Source: Beta vulgaris subsp. vulgaris
Lineage: Eukaryota; Streptophyta; Magnoliopsida; Caryophyllales; Amaranthaceae
Length of the DNA stretch: 64,000 bases
Reading direction: 5' to 3'
Assembly (NCBI RefSeq): GCF_026745355.1
Contig: NC_079209.1
Span: 3,479,795 to 3,543,794 of the forward strand
Positions 43,016-55,241 of the stretch are shown here, piece after piece. The position numbers and the translations under genes were made by a program. The notes beneath the pieces were generated by a model. The model did not search any database. It was not told where the DNA came from and worked only from the letters and a program-made list of their open reading frames with translations. How positions within the stretch are numbered: position 1 is the first letter of the stretch; the number at the start of each line of letters is the position of its first letter.

Positions 43016-44857
43016 TGGCTATCCAAATATTTTTTTATTTTTGGTTTTTGTTTTTGTTAAATCTCATAGATCACCACATGTGAGTGTCCCACATTGAAGA
43101 AAAAAGATAGACTAAACCAAATTATAAGCTTATGAGTTATTCTTCCTAAGTTTTTTGTTTCCCGCTTTGTGTTTTTCCTAAAATAAAATTGGTTTCTACA
43201 TATTGAATTATTGCTAGCTTGGGCAGTTTATTATGGCTAACAAACAAAGTCCACTTAGAAGTCAGTTTATTGCTAAAAATACCAACATAAAGTGACGACT
43301 TGATCATGTTTAATTTTATAGACTTGAAGCTGCCTTTTTTTTTTTTTTAAGGAATTGTAGACTTAACGATTTAAAATTAGTAAGTCAATGTAACCTATGG
43401 GCTACAGTAACTCAGCAATGAAAGTCAAACACTCAATTTGGAAAAGCTCCTAGATGTAGGAGATTAGACTCTAAAATAACCCAGATCCTTTTATATTTTT
43501 ATAGTTTAATTTATGCGCATTTGACTATTAATAAAGTATATGTTAAGATGAATCAATAACCCCACATGACTTAAAAAATATAAAGGTATTAAATTTCTTT
43601 CTAGTCTCCACCAGTGAGTTTTATTAATACAAATTCAACAGAATTATGACTGTATAAGTCTATTTTATTAAAGCGAGGTTATTTAGTGAATAGTTCGTTA
43701 TCAAAGAAGGTTTATGACGACAAGGAGTGTTAATGAGCCTTTGTTGACTTGCAAATTAAATTATCTGAGCTCGACTAAAAATATTTAAGAGTCGAGCTAG
43801 CATAGCGAAGTTTAACTCGAAAAACTTGTAAAGAGGCTCAAAATATATTTTAGCTATTTTATTTTTCATTTTATAAAACATAATTGAAATTTAATAGTGA
43901 ATTGTGTTCAATACTTGTGAAAAGCTCAAAAGATTTAGTAAAACTTGATTACAAAAATGTTATCAGGTTGTGCTGTAAAGTGAGTTGATTTTCAAAATAT
44001 AAACTCTAAATAGCTCAAGACTCGGTTTAAGTGCAAGTGTTACGAGCCGAACCTACTCATGCTCAGTTCGACTCGTTAAGTTTTTATGTGAAATTGAATT
44101 TGGCTTTGGTGATGGGAAGATGTTTTATCAATCAATCAGTATGTTGATCTAATATGATTTTGACGATCACAAACTAAAGTAATAAACTAACATAGTTTTT
44201 GAGTTTTATGTGTGCGAGGCTTACTATCTAGTAACGGTGTCTATGATGATAAAAGAAGTTCCTAGAGGAAATTCAAGAAGAAAAGAAGTTCTTAAGTTGA
44301 AACTCCATGAGAAGAAGTCTAAGCATATTAGTTTAATGTTGGGCATCAAGTAAGGAACAAGATTACAAAGCATGGTAGGGTCGACAATTGTGTTGTTCCT
44401 TTGAATTAAGGAATAAGGTTGTGAAGTATGATAATTGATAGGGCCGGAAATCGTGTTGTTCCTTTGAGTTAAGGAACTTGAGTTGTTCCTTTAGCCAATA
44501 AATTGTTACTTATGGAACAACTATAGATATAAGGATTTGGGATTTGTTCCTAAGTTCGGAACTTTTTCCATGACACTTGCGTAAGAAACAATATAGTGTT
44601 GTATTTACGGAACAAGCAGACTTACGAGATTTAATGATAGATATGTTATAAGTTATAGTCTACAATTTAATATGTAGATATGTTAGTTATAGTCCTTTTA
44701 GGAATAATATCTAAAAGATTTTACCTTTAAATGTTGTCGTGATCGTTTAAGCTTGATTGATTTAGTTAAGATAAGATATTGTTTGTTATCTTGTAAGAGT
44801 TGTTCTAGCTAGGATATGATTTTTATCGATTAAGGATTCTTTAATTAAGTAAATCAA
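43016..44857. other. Intergenic stretch, degenerate repeats, no gene
   Basis: 43740-44090 carries the AGCTCGA-type degenerate repeat common in plant genomes (GAGCTCGACTAAAAATATTT). 44070-44130 matches 3183-3250 in reverse. 44360-44600 has repeated TTGTTCCTTTGA.TTAAGGAA words. Nothing coding is supported. Confidence 0.5.
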
Positions 44858-47800
44858 TCTATATATATATATATATAAAATAAGGTTCATTTTGCTTACG
44901 TGTCAAGCCAGCATTATTCAATGTTAATTTCGCCTACGTGTCATGCTACTACTACCTCTGCCACGTGTCATCGCCAAATTCGACACTCTATTATATACAA
45001 AAATTTTGATGTCACATGGCGTGATAATTTCCTTCCAAAAAAAACTACCTTGAAATCAAACAATGATATTAGTGTGGGAAGTTTTAAACAACTGCCTAAA
45101 TTATAGCTACCGGTCAAATATAATTAAATATTTTTGTTTAAAATTCAAAATTCACCCACCAAGAATTGTTATTATAGTTGCGGAAAAATAAAGGTAAAAA
45201 ATGTTATTATATAAGATGTTCATGTAATCACACCCTAATATAAAATGATTGTCCAGAAAATTAAAATGTGCATTCATCCTAATTTAAATTTCAATTCTAA
45301 ATTCCTAAATGACCGTTATACTACTAATATATTAAATTAATTTTCACTAACTGTTAAAACTTAGAATTTTGATTTTTTCAATAGGTTTCTCACTCACTAA
45401 CTGTAATAAATTAGAATATTTTCTATAAATTGGCATATTCACTATTTCATTTCAACCTCATGTTATTGTTTCAAATAATTTGAATCTTGATTCTCCTCAC
45501 TCACTGTTATCAATTTTAGGAATTATATGACTCATTTTAGTATTATAATTATAAGATATATCTAATTGCTAAAAACTACATGCAAACATAAAATCATGGA
45601 AATTTCATCATAGTTAGTCAAAAATCATTTTTTTTAAAATAAACTTACCAAATAATTCCAACCTATAATATTGACCCATTTAGAAAAAAAATTCGAACTC
45701 CATTCAATCCAACTGCTTCACAGATTTGTGGTTTTGCATGCGGTCTTTAAATCTTCTTCACTTTGTAGATCGAATGATGTACACCTTGGTTGCATTAAGG
45801 GATTATAGTAACCATGCTTCAAATGAGAAGAAGATAAAGATAATCAAAGGCTTAATTTCTTCACAAAACCTACATGCGTGAGTTTTATAATTGTTGTTGT
45901 TGCAAAAATCGATGACTTGAGAAGATAACAATTCAAGATGTTGGAGTATAATTTTGATCGATAATTTGTGGCTTTAAAGTATAAAAATGTAGCTACTTAT
46001 AAATGAGATATTGTAATTTGATTTGCTTGAAGTTTCTAGATTTTAGAAGATGAATAGGCGTATTATTTGGACTTAATTTTTGGAGGGTTTTGATGGAAAA
46101 TCGAAGAGGAAGAAGATTGGCGGTTGGTAATGGATAATTGTTCATAAAGAAGTTTAATATATGGTACATCAATATAAGAATGTATCTCATTTAAGTTCCC
46201 TGAATAATCTGAATACAAACAATTGTATAAGTTTGTTATAAAGTGTAACAACTTATAAAGTATTGTATATAAAGCTTGATATAAAGAGTTGAAAATAAAG
46301 TTTGATATCTTATTGTATAAGTTGATATTAAGGTTATATATAAAAAAAATAATTTTTAAACATATTACTATGGTTTTTATTTTTTGATGTATACATAACT
46401 AATTATTAGGTTAAAAAATTGGTTTTTCTTTTTTGATGCATAATGTACGTACTTGATATATGATGTATGCTTTTAGATATAGTTGAAGAATATTTTTGTG
46501 GACTGTGCTACATAACAGTAAGATAAGAAAAAAAATTATATTGTTAACTCATAAGAGCCCTTTATCGGATATATCTAACAGTACAACCAATCATAATTTC
46601 AGTACTAAAAATCATACAAGAGTTATTGACTTGGTGCTCGAAATCTAGATCCCAATAAGGAGCGTCTTAATGAAAGATATATAAATGAAATATATTGTCT
46701 ATTTGATAAATTAACTCACATGTTTTTTTAAAAAAATGATGGAAAACGTAATCACTCTTTACTTTGATTAAATAATATTTAATACATAGGCTTAATTTAT
46801 AATATTTCGGTAAATATTTATGAACTTTACAACATATTTTTGGCGAAACTATCATAAAATCTTATACTTATCATTCCCATGTAATTTGCAGGGGTCAAAA
46901 ACCTATACTAAAAATTTTCGATCAAATTTATTAGTAGCATAAATTATGTCCACTCACACATGAGAACCATGGTATTAGGGGGGCTATACTTTGTTTTTGT
47001 GTGTAAAGAAATTAATATAGACATTTAAAATAGACTATAAGGAACAATGGCATAAAATTACGTGAGTTTAAAGTATCTATGAGACAAGTTTTACCGCTAA
47101 AAAGTTAGTTAAAGTTAAATAAATGACTCTAAGCAGGTCCATTTTTTATAAGGTCCGTTCTAATAAAATAAGTACAATCATACTACTAATTATAGATAAT
47201 TCACAAGTCATAATCTTACAGCACAAGGGTCGTAAGCCAGTTTTAAACTATTCTCATTACAAGATTCTAAATTTTTTAATCACAAGGCCATAATAAATAT
47301 TTCAACCTAAAATTACGAGATACACCTCATTCACGAGTATGTTGAAATGTAAATATAGAAGTTTGAAATTGTTCTACAATACAATTCTAAAAATCGAAAA
47401 GAATATGGAAAAGAACAAGTCATATGGTGATTAAGAAATCAAAGGCAAATCAAGAAAAAAATGCCATATTTGTATAATTTTCTTGAGTGATTGTCTCTTT
47501 AAATAAATTTTTTTACTTAGAATTTAGAAATAACCCCGTTCACTTTGATGAAAATCATGCTATATAAACTTTGAGATTGTTTTTTAATACAATTTGGATA
47601 ATCATATCATAAAAAAAATGTAACAAGATAGTTTAATAAGAGAGAGGAGTTGGGCGAAACTGCAGAAAGCAAGGACTGAAAGTTGTTGCATGATTGAGTG
47701 ACTGTAGTGCTGCGCATTGTGTTTTTATATAAGCCTCTGTATAAAACGATAGGCATAACAAAAGCTTCTTCATTTAACTTTTTTTGTTTTAAGAAAGTTT

Positions 47801-48651
47801 TTTTTTGCTAAGCAAGTAATTATATTAATTAGAGCAAACAGTTACAACCTAAAACCAACTAAGAGAAAGCAAACCTTTGCTAAGCAACAAAAAAAAAAGT
47901 TGGCTGGTCACATGTTTTATCATGACATTAGTTACATCAATCACTGAACATACATATGGGTCGTAAGTCGGTTTTAAAATTTATTTTTAATACACGATAT
48001 GATTATGAAAACTTGAAATCAACCAGCTACTATTCAAATCATGATTTTCGGAGAAATATCCTAAACTCTTAAATTTATAAACAAGGTATTCCCCCACATT
48101 TCAATGTGTTTTTTGTTTCATTTACGTAATTATAAATGTATATATATCACGATTACAATATTTTTAAAGTTCAAAATGTTGTAACAAATGATTTTTATAT
48201 ATATTAAATATAATTTTACTTTTTATATTCTTTTAATCTTAAATACATGGATTCTAATAATCACGGATTCAATATATTTCGAATAAAAACAACTATTTAG
48301 TATACAAAATAATATTGTCGTACATTATACATGGCTCCAAATCATTTCTACATAAAATCTCCCGTGCATTTTTGCACGGGTGGAAAGCTAGTACAAATAT
48401 ATTAAAAGGCGTACGAAGACAAAAATTTGTGCCACGTGGTGCTCTCCCCAGGGAGTTTTAGTTCATGTAATTCATGTACAATAAAAAAATTAAGAAATTG
48501 CATAGTATAGGGTTTGATCCCGAGACCTCAAGTACATATACTAAAATTTTAACCACTAGGCTAGGTTGTATTTAGTGTTATTATCATAAAGTATTATATT
48601 AATAAATGAAATAATTTCTTACCCGAGGCATAGCCCGGGCCTAATAACTAG
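44858..48651 (+). mobile_element. Composite Helitron (3.5 kb plus 260-bp terminal unit)
   Basis: Starts TCTATATATATATATATA after A (44857). The first 3' end has the hairpin CCCGTGCATTTTTGCACGGG and TGGAAAGCTAG, ending at 48391. It is followed at once by the same family of 260-bp unit seen at 23057-23317 (TACAAATATATTAAAAGGCG ... hairpin CCCGAGGCATAGCCCGGG ... TAATAACTAG at 48651, then T). No Rep/helicase ORF is visible, and interior frames are short. No empty site lies in this window, so the left boundary is less certain than in the other Helitrons. Confidence 0.7.
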
Positions 48652-48830
48652 TTAGATTATAAAAGCACGTGTGTTCTATTGATGCACGTTCACATGTTTA
48701 GTTAATTCTGATTAATGCGAGTTGTGGTTGTTAATTTCTTGAGTTTGTCTTATAAAAGACCGTATACTTTTTAATTAAAATTAGGCAATGATAAGTCTAA
48801 TATTAGATTGAAAATTAGCTCAATAATGAC

Positions 48831-49190
48831 TAGGGGCCTGTTCTCTTCGGCATAAAACAGCTAAACTGAACTGAACTGAACTGAATTGAACTGAACTGAA
48901 CTGAATTGAACTGAACTGAATTGAACTGAACTGAACTGAATTGAACTGAACTGATCTGAACTGAACTGAACTGAATTGAACTGAACTGAACTGAAATGAA
49001 TAGTGATATGTGAGAGTAAAAGTATTGTCAAGAGCTGAACTGAACTGAACTGAACTGAACTGGTCTGAACTGAACTGAACTGATCTGAACTGAACTTAAT
49101 TGAACTGAACTGAACTGAATTGAACTGAACTGAACTGAATTGAACTGAACTGAACTGAACTGAAAATAAGCTGGGGAGAACAGGCCCTAG
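48831..49190. mobile_element. MITE filled with CTGAA pentanucleotide repeats
   Basis: TAGGGGCCTGTTCTC and GAGAACAGGCCCTA are inverted ends. The interior is two long blocks of (CTGAA)n with TTGAA/TCTGAA variants, separated by a 45-bp spacer. Its minus-strand frame (FSSVQFSSVQF...) is a repeat artefact. Related to 6739-6864. Confidence 0.75.
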
Positions 49191-49479
49191 GTTAATAATC
49201 AAATTTATTGGGAACATAATGATTTTGAAAACTGACAACTAAAAAGTGAGAACTATTTTTTCTGGTTTCCTATTTTTGCTTTTTAGGTTAAAAAAATTGA
49301 AAATTGAAAGCAAAAAACGATAACGAACGGGCACTTAGATTTACAAATTGAGTCAAACCACATCGATTCTTCAAGTTTTATAGTTCCATCATCATACTTC
49401 CTCCGGTCCAGAATATTCTTTACACTTTCCTTTTTTATCTGTTTCAGATTACTCTTTACATTTCTATTTTGGGATATAA
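49191..49479. repeat. Flank shared with 52280-52420, no gene
   Basis: TTAGATTTACAAATTGAGTC ... ACATTTCTATTTTG is paralogous to 52282 onward. The match ends where the next CACTA element begins. Confidence 0.7.
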
Positions 49480-50083
49480 CACTACAAAAAAAAGTCCATT
49501 TAGAGACGGACAAAATCCGTCTCTAAATAGATCAAATCCGTCGCTATATGGGCTTAGAGATGGATTTAGAGACAGATTTTCAAAATTCGTCTCTAAATTC
49601 ACTGAAAATTATAAAAATAAACGAAATTAACAACAAGATATAGTTCCTAATATTGTCGTGATTATATTTAATCACCTATCATTACCTACCTAGTTCAAGT
49701 CAATCTCATTACTAGTTCGGAATATCACTCAAGTAAACCCGGTTCAACTCTACAAGGGAAAGGATAAGGGAAATCCACAGTCGCAATGCAAGAACCGATG
49801 TTCGTAGGAATCGAACTTGTGACCTCAAAGACACGAGAAGAAGCTCCAACCAACTACACCAAATACAACTTGTATACTTCTCTACGTAATATTGGTAATA
49901 TGTAGAAGAAATATTAGAGACTGATTCAAAAATCCGTCCCTAGTTTAGAGACGGATTTTAAAATTTGTCCCTGATGTAGAGACGGATTTTTAAAATCCGT
50001 CCCTAAATTATAGATGTATAATAAAATAATCATATCTAAATTAGAGACGGATTTTTATAATCCGTCTATAAATTAAAGAAGTG
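49480..50083. mobile_element. CACTA-like element (GAGACGG family) with a decayed right end
   Basis: Starts CACTACAAAAAAAAGTCC, a classic CACTA terminus. GAGACGGATTTT and its complement repeat at 49500-49600 and 49915-50065. The right end (complement CACTTCTTTAATTTATAG) is degenerate and no 3-bp duplication is evident. It lies exactly where segment copy C begins. A SINE-like insertion occupies its middle. Confidence 0.7.
49745..49890 (-). mobile_element. tRNA-derived SINE-like sequence inside the CACTA-like element
   Basis: On the minus strand, TGTAGTTGGTTGG (box-A-like) is followed by GTCACAAGTTCGATTCCTAC (box-B GTTCGATTCC). The interval of about 35-40 bp is normal for tRNA-derived SINEs. 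Boundaries and target duplication are not resolved. Confidence 0.5.
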
Positions 50084-50182
50084 CAATAAATTACCTAGTG
50101 TCCTAGTCTCCTACCTTTCAAACAGCAAGTGTAGGCTAACAATTGTTTGCTTGAATACGGCAATAGTATCTTGTTGAATATA

Positions 50183-50851
50183 CTTCATCCGTTTAAAAAT
50201 AGTTGCACCATATCAAATTTTCACGCATGCCGATGTATGATTTCAACCATTAATATTTTTAATTATCAATAAGTAAAAATGATAAAAAGTTTATATTATA
50301 AAAATTTGCATCGAGACAAATTTAACAAGATCCACATGACTATGTTTTTCCTAAAATATAAATCACCAAAGATAATCTCTATTACATAAGGGAAGGGGGG
50401 AGCAATGGTGTCCTCTTGTGAGCTGACTATTTTGCCCCCCTTTCCTTTCTTAAATCAATGTTTCAAATCTTCAAATCTCTATTATGTAAATCAAACTCTT
50501 TTCGACCATTGAACCTGATACACAAATTTTTTCCACTTTATTTGAGCACAAACTTTCTTCTACTGTATATTTCTTACTCTCGATAATATATTTGAATAAT
50601 GATGAACAGATAACTAAAAAAACCAATGAAACATTGATTTAAGAAAAATATAGTTAAAAAATTAATAATAATTATAAATATATTTTCAAATTAAAGTTTT
50701 TGTAATACTGATTAATAACTAATTGATGATAAGATCAAAAAAGTTAACAGGACACGCACGCATAGCGTGCAAAAAATGCTAGTCTAAGCGTAAGATGTGA
50801 ATAGTGCACAAAATAGATCTAAATGGTACAACTATTTCTAAACGGAGGAAA
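50183..50851. mobile_element. Stowaway-like MITE split by a Helitron
   Basis: CTTCATCCGTTTAAAAATAG and CTATTTCTAAACGGAGGAAA are inverted ends, with TA on each side (50181-50182, 50852-50853). Copies A and B have the uninterrupted TTGAATATATTTTACAA-type site (near 17778 and 40040), confirming insertion. The MITE alone is about 260 bp. Confidence 0.85.
50376..50782 (+). mobile_element. Small non-autonomous Helitron inside the Stowaway
   Basis: TCTCTATTACATAAGGGAAG start, hairpin GCACGCATAGCGTGC and AAAAAATGCTAG end, between A and T. 407 bp, same family as 16749-17342. Confidence 0.85.
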
Positions 50852-50879
50852 TATTTGACAATTCCTTTCGGTCCAAACT

Positions 50880-51190
50880 AGATACACAACAATGCTCATT
50901 AACGTTCTTTAAATCTGGTGAATCCTACATCTTGTTAAGCTAATTATGCAATCTCTAAATTAAAGCTCTGCCTCATCTCATCCCACCTTTCAGGCCTTCT
51001 ACTAATGCGAATCCTACGCAACGCAGCCTGCGATCGAGCTATATTTACCTCTGATTTCATGAATAAGCTTTCCGGATTGAGAAGTGACAATATAATGCCA
51101 GTACATACCAGATACCAGATACCAGATACCAGATACCAGTAGAGATATACTTCCTTGCATCAAGAATGTTGATATGCATGTGCAAGCTTA
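50880..51190 (-). pseudogene. Unidentified exon-like remnants, copy C
   Basis: Same minus-strand blocks as 17641-18330. Only the RRPEGW-like and HEIRG-like parts remain in frame here, and the FHKLAHAY block is cut off at about 51190, where copy C switches directly to repeated 7SL promoter sequence. It therefore lacks the MEQEQQ ORF of the other copies. Confidence 0.4.
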
Positions 51191-51199
51191 TGGATACTC

Positions 51200-51333
51200 T
51201 CTTGAAATCGGCTAATTAATGAAGTCCATACACATCGGCTAATTAAAGAAGTCCATACATATTAATAGATACCACATCGGCTAATTAAAGAAGTTCATAC
51301 ATATTAATATATACCGTTAAGTATGTTTATATC
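51200..51333 (+). promoter_or_regulatory. Reiterated snRNA-type promoter of 7SL copy 4
   Basis: ATCGGCTAATTAA occurs three times (about 51207, 51234, 51276), each followed by GAAGT.CATAC. The last is preceded by ATACCACATCG, one mismatch from the USE consensus. TATTAATATATACC lies about 30 bp before the RNA start. The USE-downstream unit was thus triplicated. Confidence 0.65.
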
Positions 51334-51656
51334 GCTGAGCTTGGTGACGCAAGCTTGTAACCTTAAGTGGGGAGCATTAAAATGGTGGAACAATAGAATT
51401 TGGATTTGTGTATGTTGTTGGTAGTAAAGGTTGTGGCTTTTCTCATATATGGGAAAAAGAACTGCTGGCTTCACAGAGCAGCAGGCCCAAGATAGAACGA
51501 ACCAGTTTGGAATTGGTTTGTCATTCCCCCTGCAGGGGATGCTCGGGTGTCCCTCTAAGGGATGCTCGGAGGAGGGGTGTCTACCACCGGGTACTACATC
51601 CTTTAACAACCTATGAGACGTGCACAATTCAAGATCTCTTTCCAATTGGACCACCA
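51334..51656 (+). ncRNA. 7SL (SRP) RNA-like gene, copy 4, with an internal insertion
   Basis: GCTGAGCTTGGTGACGCAAG start. This is the only copy that keeps the TGTAA (UGUAA) Alu motif. The S-domain word GGCTTCACAGAGCAGC is intact. After it, about 80 nt (51497-51577; includes GGGATGCTCGG twice) are extra compared with copies 1-3, then GGTGTCTACCACCGGGTACT resumes. The 3' block is shortened. A TTTT at about 51436 could stop Pol III early. Length 323 nt, followed by six T. Confidence 0.65.
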
Positions 51657-51662
51657 TTTTTT
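51657..51662 (+). terminator. Pol III T-run terminator of 7SL copy 4
   Basis: Six T after GGACCACCA. Confidence 0.55.
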
Positions 51663-51987
51663 GTTTGATATTTCCTTTTTTTTATTATTATTATTGTAAC
51701 ATTTTTTTAATATTGTAACATTTTCCTTATTCGAAAGTTTATATTACGAAATTTGTATATGTTCTTTGTGTTTCTCTATCTCCTTATACTTGTTAAATAA
51801 TAGAGGAAGTAATAGACACTTAGCTAGCTCATTTTGCGTTTCTAAAAAGTTCCACTTTTGTAAATACTCTTAAAATTAAATGAAGAAAATAAGTTCTAAC
51901 GAAAAAGAATTGAGGTGGTTATAAGATTTTATTTATATCACAACGAGAATTTGCAAGAATAATATAACTTGATTTATTTTATGACAC

Positions 51988-51991
<4 letters not shown>

Positions 51992-52059
<68 letters not shown>
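51992..52059. repeat. (TA)n microsatellite
   Basis: About 34 TA units following GACACTCTAATA, the same context as the TA tracts after 7SL copies 2 and 3. Confidence 0.95.
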
Positions 52060-52061
<2 letters not shown>

Positions 52062-53689
52062 TTCCTCCATTTTTTTTATATGTTATATTTTTATCACGGA
52101 CTCCTAGATAATTTTTGGGGAGGAGGGAGATAGAGAAAGAAAACAAAAGGGTCCCATTTGATAGGAGAGAGATAGAGAGAAATTATTACCCAAAATGAAA
52201 GTGTAACATCTAATTTGAAACTTCTTAAAATAGAAAGGGTGTCTGCCTTAGTGAAAAATACTTCATATAAATCTAGTATCTTAGATTTACAAATTGAGTC
52301 AAACCACATTGGTTCTTCAAGTTTTATTGTTACTTCATCATACTCTCTCCAGCCCAAAATACTCTTTACACTTTTCTTTTTTATCTGTCTCAAAATACTT
52401 TTTTACATTTCTATTTTGAGATGTGATCCATTATTATTTTATTCATTCTACATTTTTACTATTGGCCCACACTCTATCTCCTTCAAATAAAATAATACCA
52501 CTCTTATTACCTACCAACTCTAACCACGATTGATAATCAAACAACAACTTACCATATAAAATTACGTGCCTTGATAAGTATCAAGATCGTAATCTGGGAC
52601 AGAGGGAGTACTTGTGATTATTCCAACTAGTATTATTCTATATTTCAAGTTTGGGTTAGTGATTTAAGTGAATTTATGTATAAGTTCACTCCCCCTTCTT
52701 GTTGGCCAGAGTTTCTTATATTCCAAGTTCCAACAGAGTAGAGAAGAATCATACTTTTTTCTTTTATATTTGTGCTATATTGACTTTTGATACTAACATG
52801 TCAAATCATAAGGAAAATTATGTCATTTGAGATCATGTTAGATTTTTCTTGTTTTATAAATTCATAATATCAATTATCTATAACTTTTACTCACAATTGT
52901 GCATTACTAACATGTCAAATCATTTGAATAGAACTAAAAAAGCGGAGGAAGTATATCAATTTTAGACAGCGGACCACCATGAAAGGCTTCACTGCTTTTC
53001 AATTGATCTTGTCATCTATCACTAACTATTTTTTTTGAGTATAAATGTAATTCTAGTACATACTAGATTAATCTGTATATACAAGAGAAAATGTGATGAC
53101 AAATGGTATCATGATCTGGGCCACGCACGCAGAGGGAACTAATTAAATTACACAAAATTAGGCTCAACACCACAAACTATAGCGCGGGTGCATTAACACC
53201 ACCAACACCATCAACTTTGACTAGTAGCCAAACTGCAAAACACACCAAATTATGGGCCTAGGTGCAACGAGTGTGCAAAATGAAAACTTCATTCTCGGTT
53301 CAACGAGAATTTTGATGAAAGCCTTTCATTTGCTTCTCTTTGATGGAAGTTTAATTTTTCTAGAATGTATCCTAATTTTTGGCCTAATCTTCTTCCAATG
53401 ATCGATTCAACCTATGATAAAAACATATTACATTTTGTCCTTGTTGATTGAGAGTCGTATTTCTGGCTACTGCCGCTAATTTTTCCAGAATGTATCCTAA
53501 TTGACAATGACGTTGTAGCTAAGTTTTCTTGCCGATGGCAGGGAATCCGTGTTAATTTTTTCCCCAAATCTCCTTTTTCTTTCATTTATCCTATTTTTTC
53601 ATTGATTTGAAGCCTAATAACGTGAATATGTGTCGAGAAAAGTTAGCTTCGACATCATTTATGACACTCACTGTACCCAGGCCAATAGT
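52060..53689. other. Intergenic stretch, MITE-like scraps, no gene
   Basis: 52282-52420 is paralogous to 49330-49479. CTTCCTCC/GGAGGAAG words suggest decayed Stowaway copies (for example near 52060 and 52940). No coding sequence is supported. Confidence 0.5.
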
Positions 53690-54530
53690 ATGTGGTATTC
53701 TGACCACTAGTAAAAATTGGTAGTGCAGGGTGCACCCAATATAAGTTCTTGATGATGATCTTGCACTTTAGGGTTACAAGATTTGGGTTTGCAGTTTCTA
53801 CGATCTCTTTATGTTTGGTGCCCTTTTAAAACCGCGTGAATTTTCTTTTTGGAGTCTATGATAGATTGTTTTTGAGTTTATGACAAGTTAGCAATCTTGG
53901 CTATGCATTATTGTTCTAATTATGCTATTTCTTATCTCAAATTTGGTACTTTTGTGTTTATTAAGTATAATTGCAATTTGGAAATTATTGTTGTCATTCA
54001 GTTTTCTAGAATTGCCTTTGAGTTTGTTGTTGAGATGAAGAAGTGTTTTGAAGAAAGTTTGATCAGTTTGAATAAGCATGCTTGACGTTGGTGACTTTAT
54101 ACTCTCGATCTAGGCCATGTGATGGTTTTGTATACAGACTTTTGTGTTCGAAGACGCATAGGACACAATTATAGAAGATGTCCGTTTTCTGAATTGCCTA
54201 CAATGGGTAGGTTTATGGCTGGAATTTTGTTTAAGGGAGGTTCTATGATTTTTGGATGAGCATTGCTTCTTGGTTCAAGGTGGAGTTACCTTGTTTGAAC
54301 GATTTCAAGTCAAGGTGGAGATTTGTTAAAGTTGATGCATTGAAACTTCATCAAAATTGGTTTTCGCAGGCCCGCACAATCGGGAGTCCATTGCGAATTA
54401 CGACCGGGCGGACGTTGTCCGATTGGGCCCACGACGTCAATGGCATGAGGAATTTCTCACCCGACCCGATCGGATGGCTTAGCTGTTACACGGTTTTTGA
54501 CTATTTTTTGTTTTGAGTTATCTTTTAGGG
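53690..54530 (+). pseudogene. Degenerate retroelement gag/ORF1-like relic
   Basis: Plus-strand blocks in shifting frames look coding: 53897-54085 (ends EEMKKCFEESL-like, read VEMKKCFEESLISLNKHA), then a block with a zinc-knuckle-like trace RRRIGHNYRRCPF near 54150. A further frame 54256-54516 contains FSPDPIGWL. This arrangement recalls LINE or gypsy gag proteins with a CX2CX4HX4C knuckle that has lost its first cysteines. Family uncertain. Confidence 0.3.
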
Positions 54531-55241
54531 TTTTGTACAGGGTTCTTTATGTTACAAAAGGGCTTCTTGGTGTTCATTATTTAACACACAACTTTTGAAA
54601 TACTTTTAGCCTCTAATATTTTTAGGACTCCTTGTATTATTCTCTATGGTTTTTCTCCATATAGTGAAGAAGCTCTAATCCCCCACTAGTGGACGTAGAT
54701 CTAATTTGACTGAACCATGTAAATCCTTGTATTCTTTGTTTGTTCATCTTTATTATTTTTCTCACCCTTATTATTTCATTGATATTGTTCCGCATTAATC
54801 AAACTACAACACCCTGTTTTCTAACATGATGAAGATCACAAGATTCCTTGTGCGTCAAAAGCAATTTATGTATCATCATCAATAGGTCTTTTTGTTTTGA
54901 TATCTTCAAACACATCACTAGCAACACAAAATAACTTGAATATATTGGTGCTCTCACCAAGCTTGATGGATTCGACAACGTAATGAGGAGAGATATAGAG
55001 AGAAAGATTATCCAAAATAACAAATAATATTGCAACTAAATTAAACACACATAATAGGAAAGTAGCTTGTTGCATTTAAAAATAAATAAATGCAGTATTA
55101 CAATTAAAAGTGAACAAATTAAAGGAATTACGGAAAAAATTGTCATGTAGAGTCTTGTAGTTTTGTCCCAAAATATATTTTCTAATTACTAATTTTTCAT
55201 TAATAGATTTATTAAAAGTCGAAATATGCACTAAAACCACA
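54531..55241. other. Intergenic stretch, no gene
   Basis: Short minus-strand frames near 54799-55075 resemble nothing. A/T-rich DNA leads up to the next element. Confidence 0.45.

Larger units (their letters stand above)
50084..51200. repeat. Triplicated segment, copy C
   Basis: CAATAAATTACCTAGTGTCC ... TTGATATGCATGTGCAAGC parallels 17662-18070 and 39551-40330. It is interrupted only by the Stowaway/Helitron nest. A CCAGATA word is expanded to four or five tandem copies near 51106-51140 (one or two in the other copies). Confidence 0.85.

Noticed and set aside
48861..49238. Minus-strand 125-codon frame of FSSVQ repeats
   Set aside because: It is the translation of a CTGAA pentanucleotide array inside a MITE, not a protein gene.
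51304..51657. Protein frames across the 7SL copies (both strands, all four copies)
   Set aside because: They differ in frame and sequence between copies, whereas the RNA-level words, promoter and terminator are what is conserved.
54256..54516. 86-codon frame as an independent gene
   Set aside because: It adjoins other broken blocks of a retroelement-like relic and has no distinct domain.
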